From Stenotrophomonas maltophilia (GTDB taxonomy: Bacteria; Pseudomonadota; Gammaproteobacteria; Xanthomonadales; Xanthomonadaceae): 64,000 nt of DNA. The stretch spans positions 1,868,750-1,932,749 of the forward strand of contig NZ_CP033877.1 of assembly GCF_006970445.1 (NCBI RefSeq). The letters are read 5' to 3'. Under the pieces are notes generated by a model that was not told the DNA's origin, ran no database searches, and saw only the letters and a list, made by a program, of their open reading frames with translations. Shown here piece after piece: positions 45,689-54,176 of the stretch. The position numbers and the translations under genes are program-made. The stretch's first letter is position 1. Each line of letters begins with the position of its first letter.

Positions 45689-46663
45689 ATGAGCCCTGCA
45701 GCACCGCGTCGAATCTCACGCAGCGCCCTGTTGATCGGAGGCGTTCTGGTCATCGGTATCGCCGGCATCGTCTATTCGCGCGTGCGCCAGGCACCGGATG
45801 CCGGCGTCGTGGCCGCGACCAGCCTGGCCGGTGCGAACACGGCCGTGCTGAAGGGCACGCTCGATCCGAAGGCGCAGGCGTTGATTCCCGCCGGCTACCG
45901 CTTCGTCACGCCCGGCACGTTCACTGTGGCCACCCATCCTGGGCAGCTGCCGCTGGCCGATTATGGTGTCGACAGCAAGGACGTGGTCGGTATCGAGCCG
46001 GACATCGCACGGCTGATCGCCGATGGGCTGGGCCTGAAGCTGGTGATCGTGCCGGTGGCGTGGGCCGACTGGCCGCTGGGTCTGGAATCAGGCAAGTACG
46101 ATGCGGTGCTGTCGAACGTGACGGTGACCGAAGAGCGCAAGAAGAAGTTCGACTTCTCCAGCTACCGTTACGACCTGCTGGGCATCTACACGCGCAGCGA
46201 CGGGCCAATCCAGAAGATTGAAAAACCCGCCGATGTCGCAGGGCTGAAGGTGGTGGTGGGTGCCAGCACCAACCAGGACCAGATCCTGCGGCAGTGGGAC
46301 CAGCAGAACATCGCCGCCGGCTTGAAGCCGGTGGAGTACCAGTACTTCGATGACGCCGTGGTCGGCCGGTTGGCGGTGATCACCGGCCGTGCCGATGTCT
46401 CGTTCGAGCCCAATGCCACCGGCGCGTACTCGGCACGCGACGGCAAGGTGCGGCGCGTGGGCCTGTTCCCTGGCGGCTGGCCGAACGCCGCGGCGATCTC
46501 GGTGACCACGCGCAAGGGCAGCGGCCTGGCCGACGCGGTGACGCAGGCATTGAACACCCAGATCGGCAGCGGCACCTACGCGCAGGCACTGAAGCGATGG
46601 AACGTGGCCGAGGAAGCGGTGCCGCAGTCGCAGACCAATCCGCCAGGGTTGCCGACGCTCTGA
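45689..46663 (+). CDS. ABC transporter substrate-binding protein (family 3)
   Basis: A 324-residue periplasmic binding protein. An N-terminal hydrophobic segment (about 13-31) without a lipobox anchors or exports it. The solute-binding family 3 fold shows G-I-E-P-D-I-A-R-L-I-A-D-G-L-G near 107 and the S-N-V-T-V-T-E-E-R motif near 145, as in YxeM/YtmK-type cysteine-analogue binders. It is the last gene of the operon, 16 bp after the permease-ATPase, and a SMAG pair follows. Confidence 0.88.
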   Translation: MSPAAPRRISRSALLIGGVLVIGIAGIVYSRVRQAPDAGVVAATSLAGANTAVLKGTLDPKAQALIPAGYRFVTPGTFTVATHPGQLPLADYGVDSKDVVGIEPDIARLIADGLGLKLVIVPVAWADWPLGLESGKYDAVLSNVTVTEERKKKFDFSSYRYDLLGIYTRSDGPIQKIEKPADVAGLKVVVGASTNQDQILRQWDQQNIAAGLKPVEYQYFDDAVVGRLAVITGRADVSFEPNATGAYSARDGKVRRVGLFPGGWPNAAAISVTTRKGSGLADAVTQALNTQIGSGTYAQALKRWNVAEEAVPQSQTNPPGLPTL

Positions 46664-46675
46664 CGCGACAAGCGC

Positions 46676-46746
46676 ATCCACGCATGGCGTGGATCTACTG
46701 GCGGTGTCTGCCTTCTGTAGAGCCGAGCCATGCTCGGCTGCTCTAC
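46676..46746. repeat. SMAG palindromes after the sulfur operon
   Basis: Two hairpins: atccacgc-atg-gcgtggat with CTAC (46676-46698) and GTAG plus agccgag-ccatg-ctcggct with CTAC (46717-46746). They lie between convergent genes and reach the stop codon of the glycosidase-like gene. Confidence 0.75.
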
Positions 46747-49700
46747 CAACGCGCCTCCAGCGTCCTGAACGGTTTCGCCAGCCGCACACCCTCGGCATCG
46801 AAGTCGGAAACGCTACGCCCATCCACACGCACCGATCTCGGCTTCGTGCGTTCCGGCCACCAGACCTTCACCGCCGTCCCGCTGCGCAGCCCATCGCCCA
46901 AGGTGACCGTCAGCGTGCCGTCGCGCTGCCGTGCCTGCATCTGCAACGTGCCATACGCTGTTGGCAGGCGTTCCACCGCCAGCCCATCGCCAGCCATCCA
47001 CGACGGGGGCGTGCCCGGCAGCAGCGACAACGCATCATCGTCCTCGCGCATCAACATGCCGAACAGCGTGCGGCCGTACTCGGCGCCGATCCAGGTATGC
47101 GGCATGTCGCCCAGGTAGCGGGGGAAACGCAGGCGCGAGTGCACGACCTCGGCCAGCACCTGCCACTCAAGCGGGCGCCGGTCATGCAACAGACCCTGCA
47201 GCAGCTCATCGGCTGCCTGCGGCTGGCCCAGGTGCACATAGCTCAGCACGTTGCGGATTTCGTACGGCGTGTAGGCGTACAGCGCACCGGGCTGGCTGCG
47301 CTTGCGGACGTCCTCCAGGTAACGCGCGAAGGTGGTCTTCAACGCCTCGGCGGGCAGCACGCTCTGCGCGCCGGTCGGGTCCAGTGCGATCGATACGCCG
47401 GTCGGGTCGCCATCGCCCAGGTCGGCCGAGGACGGAATGAAGTCGATGCCTTTCCACGCCATCGTCGCCCGGATCGACGCGTGCAGCGCGTCATATAGCA
47501 GTGTGTACTGTTCCCGTGCCCACACTGCAGTCTTGTGGTCGCCCAGTGCCTCGGCCAGCCACGCGCCGTCGTGCCAACCCTTCAGGCCCCAATAGTCGTC
47601 CCAGTAGCTGTGGGTGGGAGACGGATAGCCCTCATGGCTGATCGACGGTGCAAGGATGCCCGCGAAGCGCTCCGGCGATGGCTGGTCGGCCTTGTAGCCG
47701 GGCACCAGCGTGCGTTCGCGCAGTTCCTGCAGGAAATGCAGCGCGGCCTTCACCTTGGGCAGGTAGGCACGCACCGATTCCGGTCCACCATCGAGGCGCG
47801 CGACATCGGCCACCAACGCTACGTACTGCCCTTGGCTGTCGTACTCGATGTCCGATCCAAAGCCGGTGTTGACGCTGCCATCGTCGTTGAGGATGGGCGA
47901 GACCAGGCCGTTGCCGTGCACGCCGTGTTCGCTGTACCAGGCCAGGTAGTCGCGTGCGACGCGGGCTTCACCCATGCGCAGCAGCACCGCCGAGGTGGCC
48001 ATGCCGTCGCGGATGAAGGAGCGGTTGTAGTTGCGCGGACCGGGCTGCATCGCAGGGCCGGTCTGGTTGATCAGCATGTAGGCCGCCTGCGCGCGCAGCA
48101 TGTCGACCAGTGAGGGATCGGGCAGGCGCAGGCCTACCTGGCCCAGGCGTGCCTGCCAGTCCGCGGAGGCCCGCGTGGCCAGTGAATCGAACGCCGCATT
48201 GGCATCGCGGGGCAGCGTGGCCAGATCCAGCGCAGGCGCTTCGGGCAGCACGCCATTGGCATCCGCAGCGGCGGTGCCCAACGGGAACGCGACCACGATG
48301 GCATCGCTGGTTCCCGGCGCCAACGCGATGCGGTAGTTCAATGCTGCAGAGGCAAGACCCTGGTCATCATGCGCCTGTTGTGCGGAAGGCAGATGGCCGG
48401 CAGCGATGTTCGCGGTGATTTCCGTTGCGCCATCCTTGCCGAACGGCGCCGCGCCGGACGCAGCCACCGGCGTGAGCGACTGCAGCAGCGTGCGGCCATT
48501 GACGCGCACGGATTGCCTATCGATGGCCACATCGCGGATCGGTGACAGCCCGCCGTTCTGCCATGGCGGGTTCATCTGCATCGGGCGCACGACCAGGCTG
48601 AGCGTGCCGTCGATGCGGGTCTTTCCGGTGTTGTGCAGGCGATGACGTAGGAAGGTCACCGGCTGGCCATCGCGCTCGATGGCGAACACTTCACTGCGCA
48701 GCTCCAGGCCAGGTTGCGGTGACCAGGTGGCGGAGGGCATCGGCTTCCAGCCGTCGCGCAATGCGTGCTGTATCGGCTGTCCTGCCGCGCCAGCGGCGCG
48801 CCCGTCAGCACTTCGCCAAATGGGCTGCACCAACGGCGCGCCCTTGAAGGCTTCCAGATTGCCGTATTCGTCGAAGATCGATTTCTGTCGTCCCGCGTGC
48901 ACGCCGACGGCCGTCCAATAGGTCTGCTGCAGCTGCAGCGACGCCGGGAACATCGCGCGCTGTGCGCCGCTGGCGGTGATCTGATACTGCTTCATCGGCG
49001 TCATCACGGCTTTCGGGCCGAGCAGGCGCAGGCGAGCTATCTGCGGGGCAGCGCCGTCCACGCTCAGGCGGAATGCTCGCATGGGTTGTGCTGCAGTGGC
49101 GGCCAACCAGCTTTGCCGATGGCTGGCCGCCTGCGCATCGTGTGCGAGGTCCTGCCAACGGCCCTGCGCGTCCTGCGCCTGTAGTCGGGCGGCGCCTCGC
49201 GCACCATCGGCCCAGTCGACCACCAGGCCAGCCGTCGATTGAGCCTGCGGCAGCGTGATCGCGAGCGTATGGGATCCACCTTTCCCGGCCGGCATCGCGA
49301 CGGTGCCGCCGCCTTGCCAGAGCGCCGCCGCCTGCGTTGCATTGATACCGCTGATGCGTGCGCTGAGCGTGCTGTCCAGCGGCTCCATCTCGAAGATCGA
49401 CACGCCCCAATCGGAGGTGCGCTGCGGGCTGGCCAGCCGCAGGTAGCGCGCCTGCCGCGGCGCGAAGTACAGTGTTTCCACGTCGCCCAGCGAATCGGCC
49501 ATCGTGTACGCGGTCTGCCACTGTGTGCCATCCAGTGAGGTCTGCAGTGAATAGCCTTCCGGGTTGGAGACATCCCAGGTGAGGCGCGCGCCGGCCAGCA
49601 GGGTGGGCGCGCCCAGGTCGATCTGGAACCAATGGCCGGGGCTGAAGGCGCCGCCGGTGACGGTCTTCGGGTCGCCGTCGATCAGGTGGCTGATCGCCAT

Positions 49701-49862
49701 CGCCGGTACCTGCTGCGAGGAGCTGCTGGCCTGCCATTGGTTGCGCGGGGGGAGGGTCTGTGCCTGTGCGCTGGAGGCCAGGGCGGCCAACAGCAGGGCA
49801 GCGGCAGGGCGCAACGGGAAAAGGGGTGTGGAGACCTTGGAGCGTTCGGCGCGCAACGTCAT
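46743..49862 (-). CDS. Exported discoidin-domain, six-hairpin glycosidase-like protein
   Basis: A 1039-residue protein with a signal peptide (residues 12-35, A-Q-A). A discoidin/F5-8C carbohydrate-binding domain follows (about 38-165: I-D-G-D-P-K-T-V-T, Y-L-R-L-A-S). There is then a beta-rich region and an (alpha/alpha) toroid from about 580 with R-N-Y-N-R-S-F-I-R-D-G-M-A-T, H-S-Y-W-D-D-Y-W-G-L-K-G and acidic candidates in the D-D-Y-W segment. This is the build of secreted glycoside hydrolases of the six-hairpin superfamily, but the family number and substrate cannot be fixed here. No sugar transporter is adjacent. Confidence 0.75.
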   Translation of the reverse strand: MTLRAERSKVSTPLFPLRPAAALLLAALASSAQAQTLPPRNQWQASSSSQQVPAMAISHLIDGDPKTVTGGAFSPGHWFQIDLGAPTLLAGARLTWDVSNPEGYSLQTSLDGTQWQTAYTMADSLGDVETLYFAPRQARYLRLASPQRTSDWGVSIFEMEPLDSTLSARISGINATQAAALWQGGGTVAMPAGKGGSHTLAITLPQAQSTAGLVVDWADGARGAARLQAQDAQGRWQDLAHDAQAASHRQSWLAATAAQPMRAFRLSVDGAAPQIARLRLLGPKAVMTPMKQYQITASGAQRAMFPASLQLQQTYWTAVGVHAGRQKSIFDEYGNLEAFKGAPLVQPIWRSADGRAAGAAGQPIQHALRDGWKPMPSATWSPQPGLELRSEVFAIERDGQPVTFLRHRLHNTGKTRIDGTLSLVVRPMQMNPPWQNGGLSPIRDVAIDRQSVRVNGRTLLQSLTPVAASGAAPFGKDGATEITANIAAGHLPSAQQAHDDQGLASAALNYRIALAPGTSDAIVVAFPLGTAAADANGVLPEAPALDLATLPRDANAAFDSLATRASADWQARLGQVGLRLPDPSLVDMLRAQAAYMLINQTGPAMQPGPRNYNRSFIRDGMATSAVLLRMGEARVARDYLAWYSEHGVHGNGLVSPILNDDGSVNTGFGSDIEYDSQGQYVALVADVARLDGGPESVRAYLPKVKAALHFLQELRERTLVPGYKADQPSPERFAGILAPSISHEGYPSPTHSYWDDYWGLKGWHDGAWLAEALGDHKTAVWAREQYTLLYDALHASIRATMAWKGIDFIPSSADLGDGDPTGVSIALDPTGAQSVLPAEALKTTFARYLEDVRKRSQPGALYAYTPYEIRNVLSYVHLGQPQAADELLQGLLHDRRPLEWQVLAEVVHSRLRFPRYLGDMPHTWIGAEYGRTLFGMLMREDDDALSLLPGTPPSWMAGDGLAVERLPTAYGTLQMQARQRDGTLTVTLGDGLRSGTAVKVWWPERTKPRSVRVDGRSVSDFDAEGVRLAKPFRTLEARW

Positions 49863-50101
49863 TACGGACAGCCTCGCAGGTTCGACCGGAATCGGGCGAG
49901 CGCTACGCTAGCAAGGGATGTAATCGGTTACATGACGCACTGCAGCGCCGCTGGACGCTGGCGCTGCCATCGCGGAAGCGCAGACGGATGTGGCTCTGGA
50001 CGTGTAACGCGGTTCGGCTAGGGTCACATCGGGGTTGGTTTTCTAGGTGGTTGTCATTTGACAACCTGCGTGTACCGTGTGCAGACTGTGGAGAACAGGG
50101 A

Positions 50102-50344
50102 ATGTCTCGAGCGCGTCATCCAGACAAGGACATCGAAGCGGCGTTGCAGTTCGCGGAGGATCGTGGGTGGAGGCTCCGCATTGCGGGCGGCCATGCGTGG
50201 GGCCGGATGTACTGTCCTTACAACGACACCGATTGCCGATGCGGGGAATTCTGCATCGTGAGCATCTGGAGCACGCCGCGCAGTGGCAGCAATCATGCAA
50301 GGGCCTTACGGCGTGTGGTCGAGAACTGCAGTCGTGAGCAATGA
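50102..50344 (+). CDS. HicA-like toxin candidate
   Basis: An 80-residue protein: the opening helix H-P-D-K-D-I-E-A-A-L-Q-F-A is followed by W-R-L-R-I-A-G-G-H-A-W-G, where G-G-H resembles the catalytic His of HicA mRNA interferases. Unlike classic HicA it carries a cysteine cluster (Cys38, 45, 47, 51), which may hold a metal. It lies 34 bp before a gene for an HTH protein in the toxin-then-antitoxin order of hicAB. The pair is widespread, but the activity is inferred, not shown. Confidence 0.65.
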   Translation: MSRARHPDKDIEAALQFAEDRGWRLRIAGGHAWGRMYCPYNDTDCRCGEFCIVSIWSTPRSGSNHARALRRVVENCSREQ

Positions 50345-50378
50345 GATCAGGCTTCGTCAGAAGCGAAGGGGGGCAATC

Positions 50379-50876
50379 ATGGAATTCAACTTCACCCTGA
50401 AATACCGCCTGGCGGATACAGGTGATGAAATCGGCGTCCTCGAGCAGCGCCTGGCCGAAGGCGGCTGTGACGATGCGCTTGTGGGCCTTGGGCTACCGGG
50501 AAGGCTGGCCCTGGCTTTCTACCGCGAAGCGGAAAACGCAACGGCTGCCCTGCGTTCGGCGTTGGACGATGTGCAGCGGGCCGTGCCCGGTGCCGAGCTG
50601 GTTGAAGTGAGCCCCGATCTGGTGGGGCTCACTGACGTAGCAGACCTGGTCGGAATGTCGCGTCAGAACATGCGGAAGCTCATGCTGGCCAACCCGCAGT
50701 CGTTTCCGTCCCCAGTGCATGACGGCTCGACCTCGATCTGGCACCTCGTCGACATTCTCGGTTGGCTGCGAGCGCGTGGCAGCGACAAAGTCACGGTGGA
50801 AATGACGGAACTCGCCGCTGCCGCGTTGCAGCTCAATCTGGACCGGGAAGGGCGCAGGCTTCACTCAAAGACGTAG
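50379..50876 (+). CDS. HTH protein, putative antitoxin to the HicA-like gene
   Basis: A 165-residue protein. The first 75 residues are an alpha/beta domain (F-T-L-K-Y-R-L-A, with R-L-A-E-G-G-C-D-D-A-L-V-G-L-G) that could bind the toxin. Residues 85-125 hold an HTH (L-T-D-V-A-D-L-V-G-M-S-R-Q-N-M-R-K-L-M). This matches HicB-like architecture in function if not in sequence. The RBS is AGGGGGG before the ATG at 50379. Antitoxin plus autorepressor is the expected role. Confidence 0.65.
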   Translation: MEFNFTLKYRLADTGDEIGVLEQRLAEGGCDDALVGLGLPGRLALAFYREAENATAALRSALDDVQRAVPGAELVEVSPDLVGLTDVADLVGMSRQNMRKLMLANPQSFPSPVHDGSTSIWHLVDILGWLRARGSDKVTVEMTELAAAALQLNLDREGRRLHSKT

Positions 50877-50903
50877 TGGCGGCAAGAATCGGCGACCACC
50901 CCA

Positions 50904-51980
50904 CTAAAGCTCCACCGTCTCCCACCATCGCGTACCCGCTTGCGGTGCCTGCATGTCCAGTGCTTCGCCCATCATAGGCGTGGCCACCGGCACATTCTTT
51001 GCGGCCGCCAATGCCGTGATGCGCTCGAACGGCTGCTGCCATGCGTGCAGGGCCAGATCGAAGGTGCCGTTGTGGATTGGCAGCAGCCACTTTCCGCGCA
51101 GGTCCAGGTGCGCCTGCAGCGTCTGTTCCGGCTGCATGTGCACGAACGCCCAGCGCGGATCATAGGCGCCGGTCTCGATCATGGTCAGGTCGAACGGACC
51201 ATACTTTTCGCCGATGGCCTTGAAGCCGTCGAAGTAGCCGGTATCGCCGCTGAAGAAAATGCGGAAGTCACCGTCCTGGATCACCCACGAGGCCCACAGG
51301 CTGCGGTCGCTGTCGCCCAGCCCGCGGCCGGAGAAGTGCTGGCCCGGGGTCGCGGTCAGGCGCAGGCCGTTGGCTTCGGTGGATTGCCACCAGTCCAGCT
51401 GCTCGACCTTGCGCGCATCCACCCCCCACGCGATCAGCTGGTCGCCGACGCCGAGCGGTGCAATGAAGCGCGCGGTCTTGCCGACGAGCTGCATGACCGC
51501 GGCATGGTCGAGGTGGTCATAGTGGTTGTGGGAGAGGATCACGCCTGCGATCGGCGGCAGCGCGTCGATGCTGATCGGTGGTGCATGGAAGCGTGCCGGC
51601 CCCATCCACTGCACCGGCGAGGCGCGCTCGGAGAACACCGGATCGGTCAGCCAGTACTGGCCACGCAGCTTCAGCAGGATCGTGGAGTGCCCAAGCCGGA
51701 ACAGGCTGCGATCCGGTGCGGCGTCCAGCGTGGCGCGGTCCAGTGGCTGCACCGGAATCGGGTGAGCGGGCACGGTGCCCTTGGGCTTGTTGAACAGGAA
51801 CGTCCACCAGATCTCCGCACCGTCGCGCAGGCCCATCGCCGGACGGGGCAGGGCATTGCGGAACTTGCCATCACGGTACTGCGGCGAATCGGGGAAGTCG
51901 GGGAGGGACCAGGACTTGCAGAAGGTGTAGGCGGTCACGGCGAGGATTCCAAGCAGGAGGACAAGGAGCAGGCGCTTCAT
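50904..51980 (-). CDS. MBL-fold metal-dependent hydrolase (NAPE-PLD/UlaG type)
   Basis: A 358-residue protein with an N-terminal membrane anchor or signal (residues 3-20). The metal motif S-H-N-H-Y-D-H-L-D-H lies at 150-159 (His151, His153, Asp155, His156), with F-S-G-D-T-G-Y near 243 and L-P-I-H-N-G-T-F near 310. The subgroup resembles N-acyl-phosphatidylethanolamine phospholipase D and L-ascorbate-6-P lactonase. It is divergent from a TetR gene and two copies of a palindrome lie between them, so it is the likely regulated target. Confidence 0.85.
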   Translation of the reverse strand: MKRLLLVLLLGILAVTAYTFCKSWSLPDFPDSPQYRDGKFRNALPRPAMGLRDGAEIWWTFLFNKPKGTVPAHPIPVQPLDRATLDAAPDRSLFRLGHSTILLKLRGQYWLTDPVFSERASPVQWMGPARFHAPPISIDALPPIAGVILSHNHYDHLDHAAVMQLVGKTARFIAPLGVGDQLIAWGVDARKVEQLDWWQSTEANGLRLTATPGQHFSGRGLGDSDRSLWASWVIQDGDFRIFFSGDTGYFDGFKAIGEKYGPFDLTMIETGAYDPRWAFVHMQPEQTLQAHLDLRGKWLLPIHNGTFDLALHAWQQPFERITALAAAKNVPVATPMMGEALDMQAPQAGTRWWETVEL

Positions 51981-51997
51981 GGGTGACGTCCGCGGGG

Positions 51998-52013
51998 TAC
52001 ACTGCACAGTGTA
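51998..52013. promoter_or_regulatory. TetR operator, copy 1
   Basis: Palindrome tacactgcacagtgta (tacactg/cagtgta arms), 18 bp from the MBL gene start. It matches the second copy 35 bp away except in the centre. Confidence 0.7.
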
Positions 52014-52032
52014 GTTTCGTGTTTTCCAAAAG

Positions 52033-52048
52033 TACACTGCTGAGTGTA
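52033..52048. promoter_or_regulatory. TetR operator, copy 2
   Basis: Near-palindrome tacactgctgagtgta, 36 bp before the tetR ATG. With copy 1 it brackets the promoter zone of both divergent genes. Confidence 0.7.
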
Positions 52049-52084
52049 AAATGGAGGCATCCGTTCAGCTATCCGGTTCCTGCC

Positions 52085-52696
52085 ATGTCCCGTGCCCCGC
52101 AACGCCTGACTGACCGCAAACGCGAGGCCATCGTGCGTGCGGCGGTGGAGGAGTTCCGTGCATCGGGCTACGAGGCGACCAGCATGGACCGCATCGCCGA
52201 GGCGGCGGGGGTCTCCAAGCGCACCGTCTACAACCACTTCCCGAGCAAGGAAGCGCTGTTCTCGATGATCCTGGAGGAGCTGTGGGAGCGCAGCGTGGCC
52301 GGCGACACACTGCCGTACCGCGCCGACCAGCCGCTGCAGACGCAGTTGCTGCAGTTGCTGGGCCAGAAGCTGGACCTGCTCAGCGATGGCAACTTCATCG
52401 ATCTGGCGCGGGTCGCGATGGCCGAGATCATCCACTCACCGGAGCGCGCGCAGGCCATCGTCTGCCGCATGGGCGAGAAGGAAAGTGGCGAGAGCGCCTG
52501 GATCCGCGCGGCAATCGCCGATGGCCGGCTGCGCGAGGTCGATCCGGAGTTCGCCGGCCACCAGCTGCATGGGCTGGTGAAGAGCTTCGCGTTCTGGCCA
52601 CAGGTGACGATGGGGCAGGCACCGTTGACCGCACAGGAGCGTGCGCGCGTGGCCGAATCGGCGGTGGCGATGTTCCTGGGGTTCTACGCGGTCTGA
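52085..52696 (+). CDS. TetR-family transcriptional repressor
   Basis: A 203-residue regulator; the HTH (residues 10-57) ends G-V-S-K-R-T-V-Y-N-H-F-P-S-K-E-A-L-F. The C-terminal domain (W-I-R-A-A-I-A-D-G-R-L-R) is of the TetR_C_14/AefR type. The frame is open upstream, but the ATG at 52085 gives the standard start. It is divergent from the MBL hydrolase with twin operators between, and its last 13 bases overlap the convergent TetR gene. Confidence 0.9.
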   Translation: MSRAPQRLTDRKREAIVRAAVEEFRASGYEATSMDRIAEAAGVSKRTVYNHFPSKEALFSMILEELWERSVAGDTLPYRADQPLQTQLLQLLGQKLDLLSDGNFIDLARVAMAEIIHSPERAQAIVCRMGEKESGESAWIRAAIADGRLREVDPEFAGHQLHGLVKSFAFWPQVTMGQAPLTAQERARVAESAVAMFLGFYAV

Positions 52697-53358
52697 CGCC
52701 GCACGCGCCGCCCTGGCCGGCCTACGTCGGATGCGCCCAGCTGCTGCAGATACGCGCAGAACATATCGGCCACGGCATCCGACCAGGCATGGATCTCGTC
52801 GTTGCTGCGCGGCGTGCTTGAGAACTCGCGCCCACAGGCGCCCAGCGAGGTCTCGATCAGATCGATAGCCCGCCGGCGTGTGCTTTCCAACGCCCTGGGC
52901 AAGGCCTCGGCCATGAACGCTTCCATCGCCGTGTCGGCAACGCTTCGTGCCTGCTGCACTTCCGGCGCGTCGCGATACAGCGGTGCAGCGTCGCTCAGCG
53001 CTCCGCGTGTCTGCGCCTCATCACACTCGGAGAGGATGAATGCATGGACCAGGCGGCGTAGCCGTTGCAAAGGCGGAATCGTGCCGTCCTGCAGAATGTC
53101 GCGGACCATGCCGGCGGTCTGCTGCCACTCATCCTGCTGTAACCGGAACAGGATCGCTGCTTTGTTGGGGAAGTACTGGTACAGCGAACCGATGCTGACG
53201 CCGGCGCGCTCAGCGACCCGTGCCGTGGTGAAGCGAGGCGCGCCTTCCTGCTTCAGAACCTGAGCAGCCGCTTCGAGGATGGCCGCGACGAGGTCGTTGG
53301 AGCGAACCTGGCGAGGCTGTTTTCTCGAGGAAATCTGTGGTGGACGGCGTTCGGCCAT
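52684..53358 (-). CDS. TetR-family transcriptional repressor
   Basis: A 224-residue regulator. The N-terminal 20 residues are basic and polar; the HTH (about 25-72) ends S-I-G-S-L-Y-Q-Y-F-P-N-K-A-A-I. It is divergent from the O-methyltransferase gene with about 158 bp between the starts and is the probable repressor of it. The two TetR genes at this point point at each other and overlap. Confidence 0.9.
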   Translation of the reverse strand: MAERRPPQISSRKQPRQVRSNDLVAAILEAAAQVLKQEGAPRFTTARVAERAGVSIGSLYQYFPNKAAILFRLQQDEWQQTAGMVRDILQDGTIPPLQRLRRLVHAFILSECDEAQTRGALSDAAPLYRDAPEVQQARSVADTAMEAFMAEALPRALESTRRRAIDLIETSLGACGREFSSTPRSNDEIHAWSDAVADMFCAYLQQLGASDVGRPGRRVRRQTA

Positions 53359-53408
53359 GGACGGATTCCAATGCGAATAGTCAGCGGCAGGGGGAGTTCG
53401 TACGCTTT

Positions 53409-53430
53409 ATTGCGACGAATCCATCGCATT
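53409..53430. promoter_or_regulatory. Inverted repeat between tetR and O-methyltransferase
   Basis: Arms attgcga and tcgcatt (6 of 7 pairing) flank 8 bp. It lies 51 bp from the tetR start and 87 bp from the methyltransferase start. A candidate operator by position. Confidence 0.4.
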
Positions 53431-53516
53431 CTAGAGCGGGCCCGAGGGCCCCTCAAGCATGGCGACGGGACGCCGATGGGGCGTCGCCCCCTTTCTCCCT
53501 GCCCTGGAATTCAACC

Positions 53517-54176
53517 ATGAACACCTTGATGTCCTCCCCGGTTGCGCCGCTGCTGCAGCGCCTGTTTGAAGAAGCCAACACAGCGTGCAGCCCGGCACTG
53601 AGGGCGGTTCCTGCCGATGAACGGCAGCGCCTGCTGGCCAGTCGTAGTGGGTATACCCGGCTGTATCGTGAACTGCTGAAAGACCTTTGGCTCCCGGTGT
53701 CGCCCGAGACCGGCCGGTTGCTGTACCTGCTGGCGCGCAGCAGCCGCGCCAGCAGCATCGTGGAGTTCGGCACCTCCTTCGGCATCTCCAGCATCCATCT
53801 GGCCGCTGCCTTGCGTGACAACGGTGGTGGCCGCCTGATCACAACCGAATTCGAACCGGACAAGGCGCATCGAGCCGCCGCTCACCTGCGCGAGGCTGGC
53901 TTGGCCGACCTGGTCGAACTGCGGGTTGGCGATGCACTGCAGACCCTGGCGGCAGACCTGCCGGAGTCGATCGATCTGGTGCTGCTGGATGGGGCCAAAG
54001 TGCTGTATCCGGAGGTGCTGGATCTGCTGCAGGCGCGGCTTCGACCGGGTGCACTGGTGTTGGCCGACAATGCAGACGACAGCCCTGTTTACCTGCAACG
54101 CGTGCGTTCCGATGGCAGCGGCTACCTGACGCTGCCGTTTACCGACGACGTCGAGTTGTCCATGCGCCTGGATTGA
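53517..54176 (+). CDS. O-methyltransferase (SAM-dependent)
   Basis: A 219-residue class I methyltransferase of the O-MT/caffeoyl-CoA family: SAM motif I V-E-F-G-T-S-F-G-I-S near residue 81, acidic motif T-E-F-E-P-D near 108, and L-L-D-G-A-K near 158. Acceptor is unknown. The ATG at 53517 is chosen from the family; the frame is open back to 53337 with no match to it. It is divergent from a TetR gene. Confidence 0.87.
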   Translation: MNTLMSSPVAPLLQRLFEEANTACSPALRAVPADERQRLLASRSGYTRLYRELLKDLWLPVSPETGRLLYLLARSSRASSIVEFGTSFGISSIHLAAALRDNGGGRLITTEFEPDKAHRAAAHLREAGLADLVELRVGDALQTLAADLPESIDLVLLDGAKVLYPEVLDLLQARLRPGALVLADNADDSPVYLQRVRSDGSGYLTLPFTDDVELSMRLD

